From Roseovarius amoyensis (GTDB lineage: Bacteria; Pseudomonadota; Alphaproteobacteria; Rhodobacterales; Rhodobacteraceae), in NCBI RefSeq assembly GCF_003260265.1, contig NZ_QITQ01000008.1:81141-145140 (forward strand): a DNA stretch of 64,000 nt. Reading direction: 5' to 3'. The notes under the pieces are model-generated. The model saw nothing but the letters and a program-made list of their open reading frames with translations, was not told the DNA's origin and did no database searches. A program made the translations under genes and the position numbers. Positions 43,979-52,506 of this stretch are shown here, piece by piece. How positions within the stretch are numbered: position 1 is the stretch's first letter; each line of letters starts with the position of its first letter.

Positions 43979-44278
43979 ATGTATCGATTGGGAATAATTG
44001 CAGCGCTCTTTGCGACACCTGCCGTGGCCGATCCAGATGACTATGGCCACATGTCGGGCTGGGGATACGGGATGGGGATGATGTTTGGTCCAATCCTTTG
44101 GATCATCGTTTTGGGATTGGTTGTTGCCGGTGTCGTTTGGTTTATTCGCAACATGGATGGAGGAGCGACAAAGGCTGAAAAGTCCGATGCGATGAGCGAA
44201 CTCGATCTGCGCTTGCCCAAGGGCGAAATTGACGCAGAGGACTACACCGCTCGAAAGAAGCTACTGACCGGCGAGTAG
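43979..44278 (+). CDS. Small SHOCT-domain membrane protein
   Basis: A 99-residue protein. A signal or first helix (to about residue 18) is followed by a Gly/Met-rich loop (HMSGWGYGMGMMFG), a membrane helix (ILWIIVLGLVVAGVVWFI) and a C-terminal SHOCT-like motif (LDLRLPKGEIDAEDYTARKK). The role of SHOCT tails is thought to be oligomer formation. AAAGAGG lies 6 bases before the ATG. Similar small proteins are frequent in metal islands. Confidence 0.78.
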   Translation: MYRLGIIAALFATPAVADPDDYGHMSGWGYGMGMMFGPILWIIVLGLVVAGVVWFIRNMDGGATKAEKSDAMSELDLRLPKGEIDAEDYTARKKLLTGE

Positions 44279-44365
44279 TGAATTGGGCACCTGTGTTCAC
44301 TACTAGGCTTGGGAAACTCACGACGTACCCCTGGTACTCAACCAGTCTGACTCTATGAGGTACAA

Positions 44366-44875
44366 GTGACAGAAAAACAACTCGGGATGCTCGCTGCAGG
44401 TGGATCGGCTGTGCTCTTGCTCGCCGCATTCATCTTTCAGGCGCTCGGATATGCGCCCTGCGCGATGTGCATCTGGCAGCGGTATCCTCACGCCATTGCC
44501 ATCGTTATTGGCGCGCTTCTGATGGTTGGTTTGCCCATCTTGCTGCTCTTGATGGCAGGTGCTGCCGCGGCCCTCACGACAGCGGGCATCGGGATTTTCC
44601 ACACCGGCGTCGAACGGGATTGGTGGGAAGGTCCGACAGCGTGCACAGGCTCTGGTCTCGATATATCGAACTTGTCAGGTGCGGACCTTTTGCCCTCCGC
44701 GTCATCCTCACCATCAAACTTGGTGATGTGTGACGAAGTCGCGTGGGAATTCCTGAATCTATCTATGGCGAGTTGGAATGCGCTTTGGAGTTTCGTTCTA
44801 GCAGGGCTCTGGATCATGGCATTGGCCAAAGCAGCGCACGCTTATCGGCCACGTGAAAATCACACGCTGACCTAG
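44366..44875 (+). CDS. dsbB: DsbB-family disulfide generator
   Basis: A 169-residue inner-membrane protein with four helices. It would reoxidise DsbA and pass electrons to quinone. The first Cys pair is CAMC in ALGYAPCAMCIWQRYPH near residue 33. The second pair lies in the other periplasmic loop (TACTGSG and VMCDEV). The start is GTG with TGAGGT 6 bases upstream. Its last bases overlap the end of the opposing gene at 44872. The DsbA-like protein at 43038-43820 is the obvious partner. Confidence 0.88.
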   Translation: MTEKQLGMLAAGGSAVLLLAAFIFQALGYAPCAMCIWQRYPHAIAIVIGALLMVGLPILLLLMAGAAAALTTAGIGIFHTGVERDWWEGPTACTGSGLDISNLSGADLLPSASSSPSNLVMCDEVAWEFLNLSMASWNALWSFVLAGLWIMALAKAAHAYRPRENHTLT

Positions 44876-45567
44876 CCATGAAGACGCGCCATTACACTCG
44901 CAGTGAGCGTCAGGCACAGAACTGTCAAAAGGAAGGCAAACAAAGCAACCACAACAGCCCCCGCTTTTTTCGGCAAAAGTCTGACGAATGGTCTCAGGAT
45001 CAGTGAGTCTTCCGCCGCGGTGACATAGAGCGGCAGCGCACTTACCAGCGTAGCATACAGGTAGACCCCGGAAATATTTTCAAAGTGTGCGGACCGCGCC
45101 AGTGTGGGCGCAACCACTGACAGAGCCGTGGCCCGACTACCTCCAAATGAGCCGAACCAACTGGCGGAGAGCACATATATGAAGGCGTGGAGAACGAGAA
45201 AGAGAGCGACGCGGATTACAAGATCGAGGAGAATGTACGACGCCGGATCACGGCCATTGGCGTCCTTGGCATTCAACACCGCAAACAGAAAGAAACCGAC
45301 GTAGTTGACGATAAAGATGACCGGCAGCCCATTCGTCAGAACCTGCCTGAAAAATCGTGATAGCGCCGGTCCACCGTCCATCAACGCCGAAGCAAATCCA
45401 GGCGCACGCATGACATAAACGAGCAAGACCGGCAGGAGACCGATCAGGCTGAAGACCAAGACGTTCATTACAAATTGCACGCCCGGCATTTTGGTTGAGA
45501 AGAACCGTTGCATGTGAGCAGGTTGGCATGTCGGGAGACAACAGTCGACTTTCTCTGCGACCATCAT
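44872..45567 (-). CDS. Multi-pass membrane protein of unknown function
   Basis: A 231-residue protein with about five membrane helices (VMNVLVFSLIGLLPVLLVYV, LPVIFIVNYVGFFLFAVL, VALFLVLHAFIYVLSASWFG and two more). The N-terminus has a short Cys-containing stretch (VDCCLPTCQPAHM) that is lost if the ATG at 45513 is the true start. Neither start has a clear ribosome site. No family is recognised. It is divergent from the exported-protein gene at 45664 across an AT-rich region, which suggests it may belong to the plasmid transfer module. Confidence 0.65.
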   Translation of the reverse strand: MMVAEKVDCCLPTCQPAHMQRFFSTKMPGVQFVMNVLVFSLIGLLPVLLVYVMRAPGFASALMDGGPALSRFFRQVLTNGLPVIFIVNYVGFFLFAVLNAKDANGRDPASYILLDLVIRVALFLVLHAFIYVLSASWFGSFGGSRATALSVVAPTLARSAHFENISGVYLYATLVSALPLYVTAAEDSLILRPFVRLLPKKAGAVVVALFAFLLTVLCLTLTASVMARLHG

Positions 45568-45606
45568 TTATTCACATAAACTTTATTATGCGACTTTATA
45601 CTTAGC

Positions 45607-45625
45607 GTTGCGATAGTATATTATT
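45607..45625 (+). promoter_or_regulatory. 19-bp box shared with the 56.9k region
   Basis: GTTGCGATAGTATATTATT matches 18 of 19 bases of the minus-strand box at 56938-56956. It ends 38 bases before the downstream start codon. The AT-rich core may include a -10 element. Confidence 0.55.
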
Positions 45626-45663
45626 GTATGTATGCTGAACTCCTATCACGGAGGCTCCACAGC

Positions 45664-46359
45664 ATGCGCCATTTACTCAAGAAGCTCCTCCCCTCGGTCG
45701 CAGTCGCTTTGACCGTGACAGGTTCTTCGCTGCCAATACCCGCCCGCGCGCAGACATACCCGATCGATTGCGCGATCCTCTTGTGCCTGTCTGGCGGCTG
45801 GCCTGCTTCCGTCCCTTGCGCCCGAGCCCGCGCCGAATTTATCCGGCGGATTACACCTTGGCCGGTCGAACCACCGCTGCAAATCTGGCGCTGTCCCATG
45901 GGCGCCTCCTACGAGAACGATCGGTTACAAAACAACGCTGGCGGCATCTTTGAAGCCTTGTACCGAACCGACAGCCGTCGACCGCTTCAATCCTTGCCAG
46001 TAGATAATCTCGTTCCCACCGACCTCGCCCTGCGGCTCGTTCAGGACCGCGCGGACATCGATATCAGCGGGCCAGAGTTCAATTTCGTGCGTTCCATCCG
46101 CGTCTTCGATGTACGGTATGCACGACAGCACGAGTCCGGGCGCGATGGTGACTGCAACCGAAGCGCGACCGTGGTTCTCGGCACCTATGGGACCCAAGGC
46201 GATTTCTCATGGCAGCGATCTTCCATAACTGCCCTGCCCGAGGCGCATGTGGGACTTGAACGTTGGGGCCAGAATTGCCCGGGTATCTATCACCGATCTG
46301 TCTTCGTCGATTGGCGTGACTATGAGGGCAACTACGGCTTCGAACAGGTGAACTACTAG
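45664..46359 (+). CDS. Exported protein, probably transfer-associated
   Basis: A 231-residue periplasmic protein. The signal peptide ends PARAQ (about residue 30). The mature part has paired cysteines (DCAILLCLSGGWPASVPCAR, WRCPMG, GDCNRS, QNCPG) that could form disulfides. Conserved-looking blocks are RRITPWPVEPPLQIW and PEFNFVRSIRVFDVRYA. I recall similar proteins beside VirB operons of roseobacter plasmids, but the function is unknown. GGAGG lies 10 bases upstream. Its promoter box is shared with the gene at 56553-56873, which stands beside the VirB cluster. Confidence 0.7.
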   Translation: MRHLLKKLLPSVAVALTVTGSSLPIPARAQTYPIDCAILLCLSGGWPASVPCARARAEFIRRITPWPVEPPLQIWRCPMGASYENDRLQNNAGGIFEALYRTDSRRPLQSLPVDNLVPTDLALRLVQDRADIDISGPEFNFVRSIRVFDVRYARQHESGRDGDCNRSATVVLGTYGTQGDFSWQRSSITALPEAHVGLERWGQNCPGIYHRSVFVDWRDYEGNYGFEQVNY

Positions 46360-46686
46360 CGCTGACAAAGACAGCGGCACTATCAAACTGCGGAAATTTG
46401 AGCGTGCTAAGTTACTCAAATACCAGCCGTTCGCTGCTGTCTGTGGTAAGGTCCGGAGGGCGGACGGAGTGAGGTTTCGCTGCGATCGCCCCAACGGCAG
46501 GTTTCAGCGCATCGCAACCGCAGCGAAAAGCAGTAAGTCGGTGAGCCGACCTTAGTTGCTGTTGCGAATGATGCAATTCCACACAGCGAAACCGGACATT
46601 TGACGCGTTGGAATACCGAGGCTGGATTTGTTCGGCTGTTTTACGATACCGGGCAGGTGACGCCATTGGGACAATGCACGCAAGTA
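46360..46686. other. Intergenic region with short GC-rich repeats, no gene seen
   Basis: No credible reading frame. Related short segments recur (TTTCGCTGCGAT, CGCAACCGCAGCGAAAAG, CACAGCGAAACCGGACAT). They look like remains of a degraded sequence, perhaps the border of an inserted block, since the catabolic module begins right after. Confidence 0.45.
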
Positions 46687-48075
46687 TTATGATACACGTG
46701 GTAGGGTGCCAAAGCTGTCTTCCAAGGCTTTCGCTACCCTCAGAAGCGCGAATTCGGCAAAGGCGGGCGCTGCGACCTGAAGACCTATGGGAAGGTCCGA
46801 TCGGTCATTTCCAACCGGAATTGAGATCGCGGGCAGTCCCAGAAGGTTCCAAGGATAGGTCAGGCGCCATGAGACGGCGAGCACGCTTTCTTCCTCGCTG
46901 CCGACGCGAACCCGCCTTTCGCCAACTCGCCATGCCGTCAATGGAAGTGTAGGGCTCACCACAACATCGATCTCTTGGAACTGCATCGCAAAGCGTTCGC
47001 CCAGTAACCTTCTATAGCGCTCGGCGGTCAGGTAGTCGGCCCCCGAAACGAACCGGCCGATCTCCACGAGTGTGCGCACGTCGGGTGAAAAATCGGCCAC
47101 ATTCCCATCGCGGAGGCGATGATCGTGATATGCAGTAGAGGAGGCGAGTTCGATCGCAAAGATGGCGCCGAGTCCACCGTCGAGTTCGGGTACGTCGAAC
47201 TCCGTGATCCGCGCTCCCTGCGCGGAGAGTGAAGATAGAGCGCGCTCCGCTGCGTCCTCCACGTCAGGTGTTAGTCCGTCGAAGAAATGCCTGCGACAGA
47301 CACCGACCCTCATCCCGGACACGCCGGACTCTAGTGCATCGGCCCAGTGCGGAGCCTCTTTTCCCACTGCGGCGGGATCATCGGGATCAGGCCCCGACAT
47401 GGCAGCGGTCAAGATCGCCGCATCTTCTACCGTTGCGGCAAGCGGGCCAGCATGATCCAGCGACCAGCTATGCGGAACAATGCCCCCGCGGCCAATCAGG
47501 CCAAAGGTAGGTTTGAGGCCAACGCAGCCGCACAAACTTGCGGGAATGCGGATCGACCCACCAGTGTCAGATCCGAGCGCTGCAGCACAGAGGCCTGCGG
47601 CCACAGCAGCGCCAGAGCCGCCACTGGATCCGCCAGGAACGCGTGAAAGGTCGCGCGGATTGCGCGTTGGCGGTGTTTCCATGCCCCAGGCGTATTCATG
47701 CATCCGGGTCTTGCCGATCATGAGCGCCCCTGCTTTGCGGAGGCGTGCCACCGCCGTGGCGTCTCTCAGGGGCAAGTCCAGCCCTGCAGCTGCCGTGCCG
47801 GCTGTCGTTGGCATATCTTGCGTCAGGTAGTTGTCCTTTACGGCGATCGGGATGCCATGCAGAGGGCCGCGCCATTTTCCAGCCGCAATTTCCTTGCCCG
47901 CCTTCTCTGCATCCGACCGTGCCGCGGCGTTCAGATGCACGAAGGACGAAAGCGCCGGATCATGCGTCGCGATCCTCTCCAGATAAGCATCAAGCAGGTC
48001 GACCGGATGAAGCCGACCGTCCCGCAGCGCCGGCGCGAGGTCCGATATTGGCAGGGAATATGCCGCTTTGGTCAT
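46687..48075 (-). CDS. Amidase-signature hydrolase
   Basis: A 462-residue amidase of the amidase-signature family. The Ser-cisSer-Lys triad is visible: Lys 80 in IPIAVKDNY, the cis-Ser in PGGSSGGSGAAVAAG (about residue 150) and the nucleophile Ser 174 in GSDTGGSIRIPA. Overall form is close to AtzE/GatA-type enzymes. It overlaps the small 62-residue gene by 4 bases. That protein looks like a GatC/AtzG-type partner, so a two-subunit amide hydrolase is likely. The substrate is unknown. Confidence 0.9.
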   Translation of the reverse strand: MTKAAYSLPISDLAPALRDGRLHPVDLLDAYLERIATHDPALSSFVHLNAAARSDAEKAGKEIAAGKWRGPLHGIPIAVKDNYLTQDMPTTAGTAAAGLDLPLRDATAVARLRKAGALMIGKTRMHEYAWGMETPPTRNPRDLSRVPGGSSGGSGAAVAAGLCAAALGSDTGGSIRIPASLCGCVGLKPTFGLIGRGGIVPHSWSLDHAGPLAATVEDAAILTAAMSGPDPDDPAAVGKEAPHWADALESGVSGMRVGVCRRHFFDGLTPDVEDAAERALSSLSAQGARITEFDVPELDGGLGAIFAIELASSTAYHDHRLRDGNVADFSPDVRTLVEIGRFVSGADYLTAERYRRLLGERFAMQFQEIDVVVSPTLPLTAWRVGERRVRVGSEEESVLAVSWRLTYPWNLLGLPAISIPVGNDRSDLPIGLQVAAPAFAEFALLRVAKALEDSFGTLPRVS

Positions 48076-48260
48076 GGCTCAGGTTCCGGTTTCGGCTCAG
48101 GCGCGTAGACGACTGCGGGATGAGTCTCGCCCAGATCTATGGCTCGCATCTTTGCGATCTCTGCCCGGATCTCGGCGAACATCAATGCAAGCTCGCGCAG
48201 TCTTTCGGGTGGAAGGTCAAGATCCAGCAGGCGAACGGGATCGAGTGGATCGTCGGGCAT
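48072..48260 (-). CDS. Small GatC/AtzG-like amidase partner
   Basis: A 62-residue protein with one amphipathic helix (PPERLRELALMFAEIRAEIA) and the extended tail LGETHPAVVYAPEP, followed by a Pro-Glu repeat. Small partners of AtzE and GatA have this pattern: a helix, then an extended stretch with a Pro-containing motif. It overlaps the amidase start by 4 bases (ATGA), which supports a subunit relationship. Similarity is judged by eye and could be superficial. Confidence 0.6.
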   Translation of the reverse strand: MPDDPLDPVRLLDLDLPPERLRELALMFAEIRAEIAKMRAIDLGETHPAVVYAPEPKPEPEP

Positions 48261-48276
48261 AGTGTCTCTCTGATCG

Positions 48277-49026
48277 TTAGGGCGTCCGATTCCCCCCGCC
48301 TCCCGGGCGGTTGGGCGGCGGTTTCAGCAACATATCGACCACGGCTTGGTCCGGCGGCGCCGCGATGCCGCCACGGCGCGGCATGCCTGCAACGAATGGC
48401 GCAAGCTGTGCTGTCGAAACGGTCAGGACACGGCGTAATTCTGAGATCGGTTCACCGTGTTCATCGACACGAAGATCAACTCTCGGATAGGCTTCTTCGT
48501 TCGCGATCAAAAGGGCGGCGGACTGTCGCCCCCGCTTGTCGCCACCTGCGCGTTGGGCGCCTTCGAGCGCACGCATCAGGCGCTCTTCGAGCGGCAGATC
48601 CGTCGTCCCCTCGAAGGCGGTAACCATCGCATCGAGCGTGCCAGGACCAGTCAGCATATTTCCTTGCACGGCATAATGCGCACCCGTGCGCTGTCCAAAC
48701 CAATCCGTACAGTTCGTTCCCGTAAAGGCAGCAGCACGGCCCTGCGTACCAATTACGCCAATCTGACGAAAGTCTTGCGCATCGTCATCGGCGAGAACCT
48801 CGTCAAGGGCGTTCTGCGCTGTCGCACCAGACGCCATCCTGTCCAGCGCGTCCCGCGCAAGATACGGGTTGACCCAGCTTTGTGTGCTGGCGATCCCGAC
48901 CTTTGGCTGGAGTACGAGGCAAATAGCGCCGACCGCCGGGACGGCCGACGCGACACAAGCGCCTAACTCTCTGGTCCGGGCACACCGACCGACGAGAGAA
49001 TAGGTGTTGAATTCGGGTCCACGCAT
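48277..49026 (-). CDS. DUF1028 protein
   Basis: A 249-residue protein of the DUF1028 family, thought to have an Ntn-hydrolase-type fold. Visible blocks are the N-terminal FNTYSLVGRCARTRELGACV, QSWVNPYLARDALDRM and YAVQGNMLTGPGTLDAMV. DUF1028 genes often accompany amide or peptide ABC importers. The ATG at 49026 has AAGGTG 8 bases upstream; a GTG three codons earlier overlaps the livF stop and is also possible. Its hydrolytic role is inferred. Confidence 0.85.
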   Translation of the reverse strand: MRGPEFNTYSLVGRCARTRELGACVASAVPAVGAICLVLQPKVGIASTQSWVNPYLARDALDRMASGATAQNALDEVLADDDAQDFRQIGVIGTQGRAAAFTGTNCTDWFGQRTGAHYAVQGNMLTGPGTLDAMVTAFEGTTDLPLEERLMRALEGAQRAGGDKRGRQSAALLIANEEAYPRVDLRVDEHGEPISELRRVLTVSTAQLAPFVAGMPRRGGIAAPPDQAVVDMLLKPPPNRPGGGGNRTP

Positions 49027-49031
49027 CTTCG

Positions 49032-49742
49032 TCACACCTTGAGATGTTCGGCGAGCGCCGATGCAGCGGACGGATCTCCGGCCGCACCCTCCTCCACGAT
49101 CTCACCGAGCTTCAGCACGGCGTAGCGATCCGCGACCTTGAGGGCGAAGGCCAGGTGTTGCTCGACAATCAGAATTGCGCAGCCAAAGGTCTCGCGGGCT
49201 GTCGAAAGCGCCTCTGCCATACGGGCAATCATCGTTGGCTGAAGGCCTTCACTGATCTCGTCTATCAGCATTACTTTCGGTTCGGCCAGAAGCGCGCGTG
49301 ACATCAAAAGCATCTTCTGCTCGCCGCCCGAAAGCGTTCCCGCACGCTGTTTCAACCTCTCGAGCATGCGTGGAAACACGTTCTCCAACCTGTCGACCCG
49401 CGCATTAAATACAGTATCGGACGGAGCGCCAAGCCTGAGGTTTTCTTCAACGGTGAGATCCTGAAAAATCGTGAACTCCTGCGGGGCGTAGGCGATCCCG
49501 TCCCGCGCCATGAGATGTGGCGAGCGACCCGTGGAATCCTGCCCGGCAAAGGAGATTGCGCCTTCTCGTGCTGCTACGAAGCCCATAATCGTCTTAAGAA
49601 GCGTGCTTTTTCCCATGCCGTTCTTGCCCAGAATGGCGAGGATCTCACCTTCGGCAAGTGAAAAGGACACGCCGTGCAAGACCATGGCACCACCATATCC
49701 TGACACCAGCCCCTCGGCAGACAGAAGCGGAACCCGGGTCAT
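49032..49742 (-). CDS. livF: LivF-type ABC ATPase
   Basis: A 236-residue cytoplasmic ATPase of the branched-chain-amino-acid (HAAT) importer family. Walker A is GKNGMGKST, the signature motif is LSGGEQKMLLMSRAL, and Walker B is MLIDEISEGL. The C-terminus is slightly short of the usual LivF end. It overlaps the fused permease/ATPase gene by 4 bases. Together with the other genes it would power import of an amide-type compound. Confidence 0.93.
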   Translation of the reverse strand: MTRVPLLSAEGLVSGYGGAMVLHGVSFSLAEGEILAILGKNGMGKSTLLKTIMGFVAAREGAISFAGQDSTGRSPHLMARDGIAYAPQEFTIFQDLTVEENLRLGAPSDTVFNARVDRLENVFPRMLERLKQRAGTLSGGEQKMLLMSRALLAEPKVMLIDEISEGLQPTMIARMAEALSTARETFGCAILIVEQHLAFALKVADRYAVLKLGEIVEEGAAGDPSAASALAEHLKV

Positions 49743-51562
49743 TTCACGCTCTCCGCGTCCTCGCCCGCGTAGACCGCCTTAACGAGATCCGAGTTAATCA
49801 CTTCCTCGACCGTTCCTTGCATGAGCAATGCGCCCTGGTGCAGCACAACGATGCGCGAGGAAATGTCGCGTACGAAATCGAGATCGTGCTCGATCAAGAC
49901 GATGCACAAGCGGTGGTCGTTGGCCAGTTTAACCAAGACGTCACCAATTGCTGTGCGCTCGGCCTTGGTCAAGCCTGCCGTCGGCTCGTCAAGAAGCAGC
50001 ACTGAAGGTTCCGTCGCCAGAACCATCGCAAGTTCCAGCCCTCGCTTCATGCCGTGGCTGAGGTTACGCGTCTCTAGCGTCATCGCATCGGCCAGCTCGG
50101 TTGCCCGCAAGATAGCCAGCGCGGGCTCTGGCAGGTCGAGGCTTTCCCGGCGGGAGAATTTCTGTGCCCCGTCGGTTTTGAAGCGTGCCAGCATAAGGCA
50201 CTCGCCCACAGTCAGGGTGTCGAACAGGTTGGTATTCTGGAAACTCCGTCCCACGCCAAGCTTTGCCACCCTGTGCGGCGCAAAGCGGCCTATCTCTGCA
50301 CCGTTGATGAAGACCTTACCACCAGATCGCTCTCCGCCATCCGAAACGCAGCGCATGAAGGTGGTCTTCCCGGCGCCATTCGGCCCCACGATTGAGAGTA
50401 TCTCTGCCTTTCTCGCCTCTAATGAGATTCCATCGAGCACCTTGAGACTGCCGTAGTGGCGTTGGAGCCCTTCGGTGCGGAGCGGTACTTCGACATCCTC
50501 GGAGGCATGGCTGCCCGGATTGATCGCCTTGACCGAATAGCTTGAGACATGTGGTGCACCGACCAGGTTCAACGCCTGTCCGGCAGCACGGAGGCGTCGG
50601 CCAATGATGGGCGCAAGGCCTTCGGGCAGAAAAACGATCACCACAATGAAGGCGATGCCTACTAGCAGCGTCCAGAGGAAGGGCAGAGCACCCGTCAAGT
50701 AGGATGCCGTCACATCGATGCCGATCGCGCCAAATATAGGCCCCAATAGAGTCCCGCGACCACCCAGAGCTGTCCAGATCAGCAACTCCGTCCCTAGTAG
50801 AAATCCGCCGAGTTCCGGTGCAACGACATTGGTAAAGGCGGAATAACCGAAGCCTGCGCCGGCACCGATGGCGCCAGCAGCAACCATCAAAGTGATTTTC
50901 ACACCGGAGACGGGGATGCCAAGATAGGCGCAACGGTCCTCGTTCTCTCGGATTGCGACGAGCAAGCGCCCGAAATCGCTTTTGACGAATATCCAGGCGA
51001 CCGTTGCCACGAGAACGAGGTAGGTTCCTGCGATCCAGAACCAGGTCTCGAACGCCCAGTAGTAGGTGGGGAAAGCTGAAAGGCCACTTGACGAGCCTGT
51101 GAACCGCCCGCCGGCAAAGATCAGCTGCACGAAAACGATAGGCAGAGCGAGCGTGATGATCGAGGCGTAGAGCGGAGAGGCGCCATGATAAAACGCCAGC
51201 CATCCGATGAGCGCAGCAACCACCATCGCTGTACCCATACCTGCCAGCAGCGCCCCAATCGCCCAGCCGGGTCCGAAGCCGTAGTGAGTGAAGGTCAATG
51301 CGCAGGCATAGGCGCCGATGCCGAAGAAAGCCGACTGGCCGAAGGTCAGGATGCCAGTGTAGCCCCACAAGACATCGACTGTCATCGCGAGTGCTGCCAG
51401 AAAGAATGCGCGAATAAGGATGTTGGTTGTATACGTGTCGAGCACGAATGGCCCCGCCGCAATAACGGCAAGCGCTACGAAAGCCCCAATAAGAGCGGTG
51501 CGCAGCGGCCTGCGCCGGGACATCCTTCGCGGTGATGCATCCGATTTGGAAAAATCAACCAA
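49739..51562 (-). CDS. Fused LivM permease and LivG ATPase
   Basis: A 607-residue fusion. Residues about 15-325 form a LivM-type permease with about ten helices (DVLWGYTGILTFGQSAFFGI is the family hallmark). Residues about 355-600 are a LivG-type ATPase with Walker A GPNGAGKTT, a signature LSHGMKRGLELAMVLA and Walker B LLLDEPTAGL. Fusion of these parts is seen in some HAAT transporters. The start is TTG inside the livH stop; an ATG at 51523 is an alternative. Confidence 0.9.
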   Translation of the reverse strand: MVDFSKSDASPRRMSRRRPLRTALIGAFVALAVIAAGPFVLDTYTTNILIRAFFLAALAMTVDVLWGYTGILTFGQSAFFGIGAYACALTFTHYGFGPGWAIGALLAGMGTAMVVAALIGWLAFYHGASPLYASIITLALPIVFVQLIFAGGRFTGSSSGLSAFPTYYWAFETWFWIAGTYLVLVATVAWIFVKSDFGRLLVAIRENEDRCAYLGIPVSGVKITLMVAAGAIGAGAGFGYSAFTNVVAPELGGFLLGTELLIWTALGGRGTLLGPIFGAIGIDVTASYLTGALPFLWTLLVGIAFIVVIVFLPEGLAPIIGRRLRAAGQALNLVGAPHVSSYSVKAINPGSHASEDVEVPLRTEGLQRHYGSLKVLDGISLEARKAEILSIVGPNGAGKTTFMRCVSDGGERSGGKVFINGAEIGRFAPHRVAKLGVGRSFQNTNLFDTLTVGECLMLARFKTDGAQKFSRRESLDLPEPALAILRATELADAMTLETRNLSHGMKRGLELAMVLATEPSVLLLDEPTAGLTKAERTAIGDVLVKLANDHRLCIVLIEHDLDFVRDISSRIVVLHQGALLMQGTVEEVINSDLVKAVYAGEDAESVK

Positions 51563-52391
51563 AGCTCAGCCCCCGCGGATTGATCCTTAAGATCGCTGCT
51601 GCAAGCACAACAATTGTCATGCCGCCGAGGATGGGTGAGACGAAGGTTGAGACAAGCACCTGAGCGCTGCCGAGGAGAAGGGATGCAAGCAGGAGGCTCG
51701 GGATCGAGACTCCAGACACCAGTACGAGCATGAAGGAATTAACGAGCCATGGCAGACCCATGTTCGGGTCGACTGACAGCAATGGAGTGATCAGCGCGCC
51801 CGCGGCGCAGGCCAACCCCGCACCGAGGCCGAATGTGAATGCCCTAACGCGCGCGCTGTCAATCCCGAGGCCACGGGCGAGCGTTTCGTTCATAATCACG
51901 GCCCGGGCGTTCAATCCGAACCGGGTCAGATAAAGAAGTGCCGTCAGGCCAGCGCCGATTGCAAGCGCGATCCCCGACACTGCGAGCCGGTAGGCCGAGT
52001 AGTCGATCGCACCAAGCGTCAGGGTACCTTCAAGTGGACTGGCGGCGAATTGAACTTCGCGCCCAAAGCCTAAGGTTATGAGTTGCCCAATTACGATACC
52101 GAGACCCCAGGTCGCAAGAATCGCGTCTAAGGGCCGGTCATAGAGTGGCCTGACGATGAAGCGCTCGATCAGGAGCCCTCCGAAAAAGCCAAAGATCAGC
52201 GCCAGAGGCCCCGAGAGCCATGGCGAAACCCCTGCATCGGTCGTCAGCATTGCCGTGTACCCGCCGACGGTCAGAAAGGCGCCGTGCGCAAAATTGATCA
52301 ACTTCATGACGCCGAGGATAATCATGAGACCCGCCGCGACAACGAAAAGGATCAGGGATGTCGTTAACATGTCGAGAACAAGTATCGCCAT
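51555..52391 (-). CDS. livH: LivH-type ABC permease
   Basis: A 278-residue inner-membrane permease of the branched-chain-amino-acid importer family, with about eight helices. GVMKLINFAHGAFLTVGGYT near residue 28 is the family signature, and the EAA-like loop NARAVIMNETLARGLGID lies near residue 170. CGGAG precedes the ATG. It is separated from the binding-protein gene by a hairpin that probably adjusts their relative expression. Confidence 0.92.
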   Translation of the reverse strand: MAILVLDMLTTSLILFVVAAGLMIILGVMKLINFAHGAFLTVGGYTAMLTTDAGVSPWLSGPLALIFGFFGGLLIERFIVRPLYDRPLDAILATWGLGIVIGQLITLGFGREVQFAASPLEGTLTLGAIDYSAYRLAVSGIALAIGAGLTALLYLTRFGLNARAVIMNETLARGLGIDSARVRAFTFGLGAGLACAAGALITPLLSVDPNMGLPWLVNSFMLVLVSGVSIPSLLLASLLLGSAQVLVSTFVSPILGGMTIVVLAAAILRINPRGLSFG

Positions 52392-52472
52392 CAGACCGCT
52401 CCGATTATTTGCGTTTGTTCGACGTCGCACCCGGTGTACGGCCCGCTACGCGCTGAGCCTCGTTACCAGACT

Positions 52473-52498
52473 GGCGGTGGGGCCCGGACCCCACCGCC
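52473..52498 (-). terminator. Hairpin between binding-protein and permease genes
   Basis: GGCGGTGGGG pairs perfectly with CCCCACCGCC around CCCGGA, 9 bases after the stop of the binding-protein gene. It lacks a T-run in the direction of that gene, so it is more likely a partial terminator or mRNA-stabilising structure, typical after highly expressed binding proteins. Confidence 0.6.
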
Positions 52499-52506
52499 AT
52501 TTTCTA

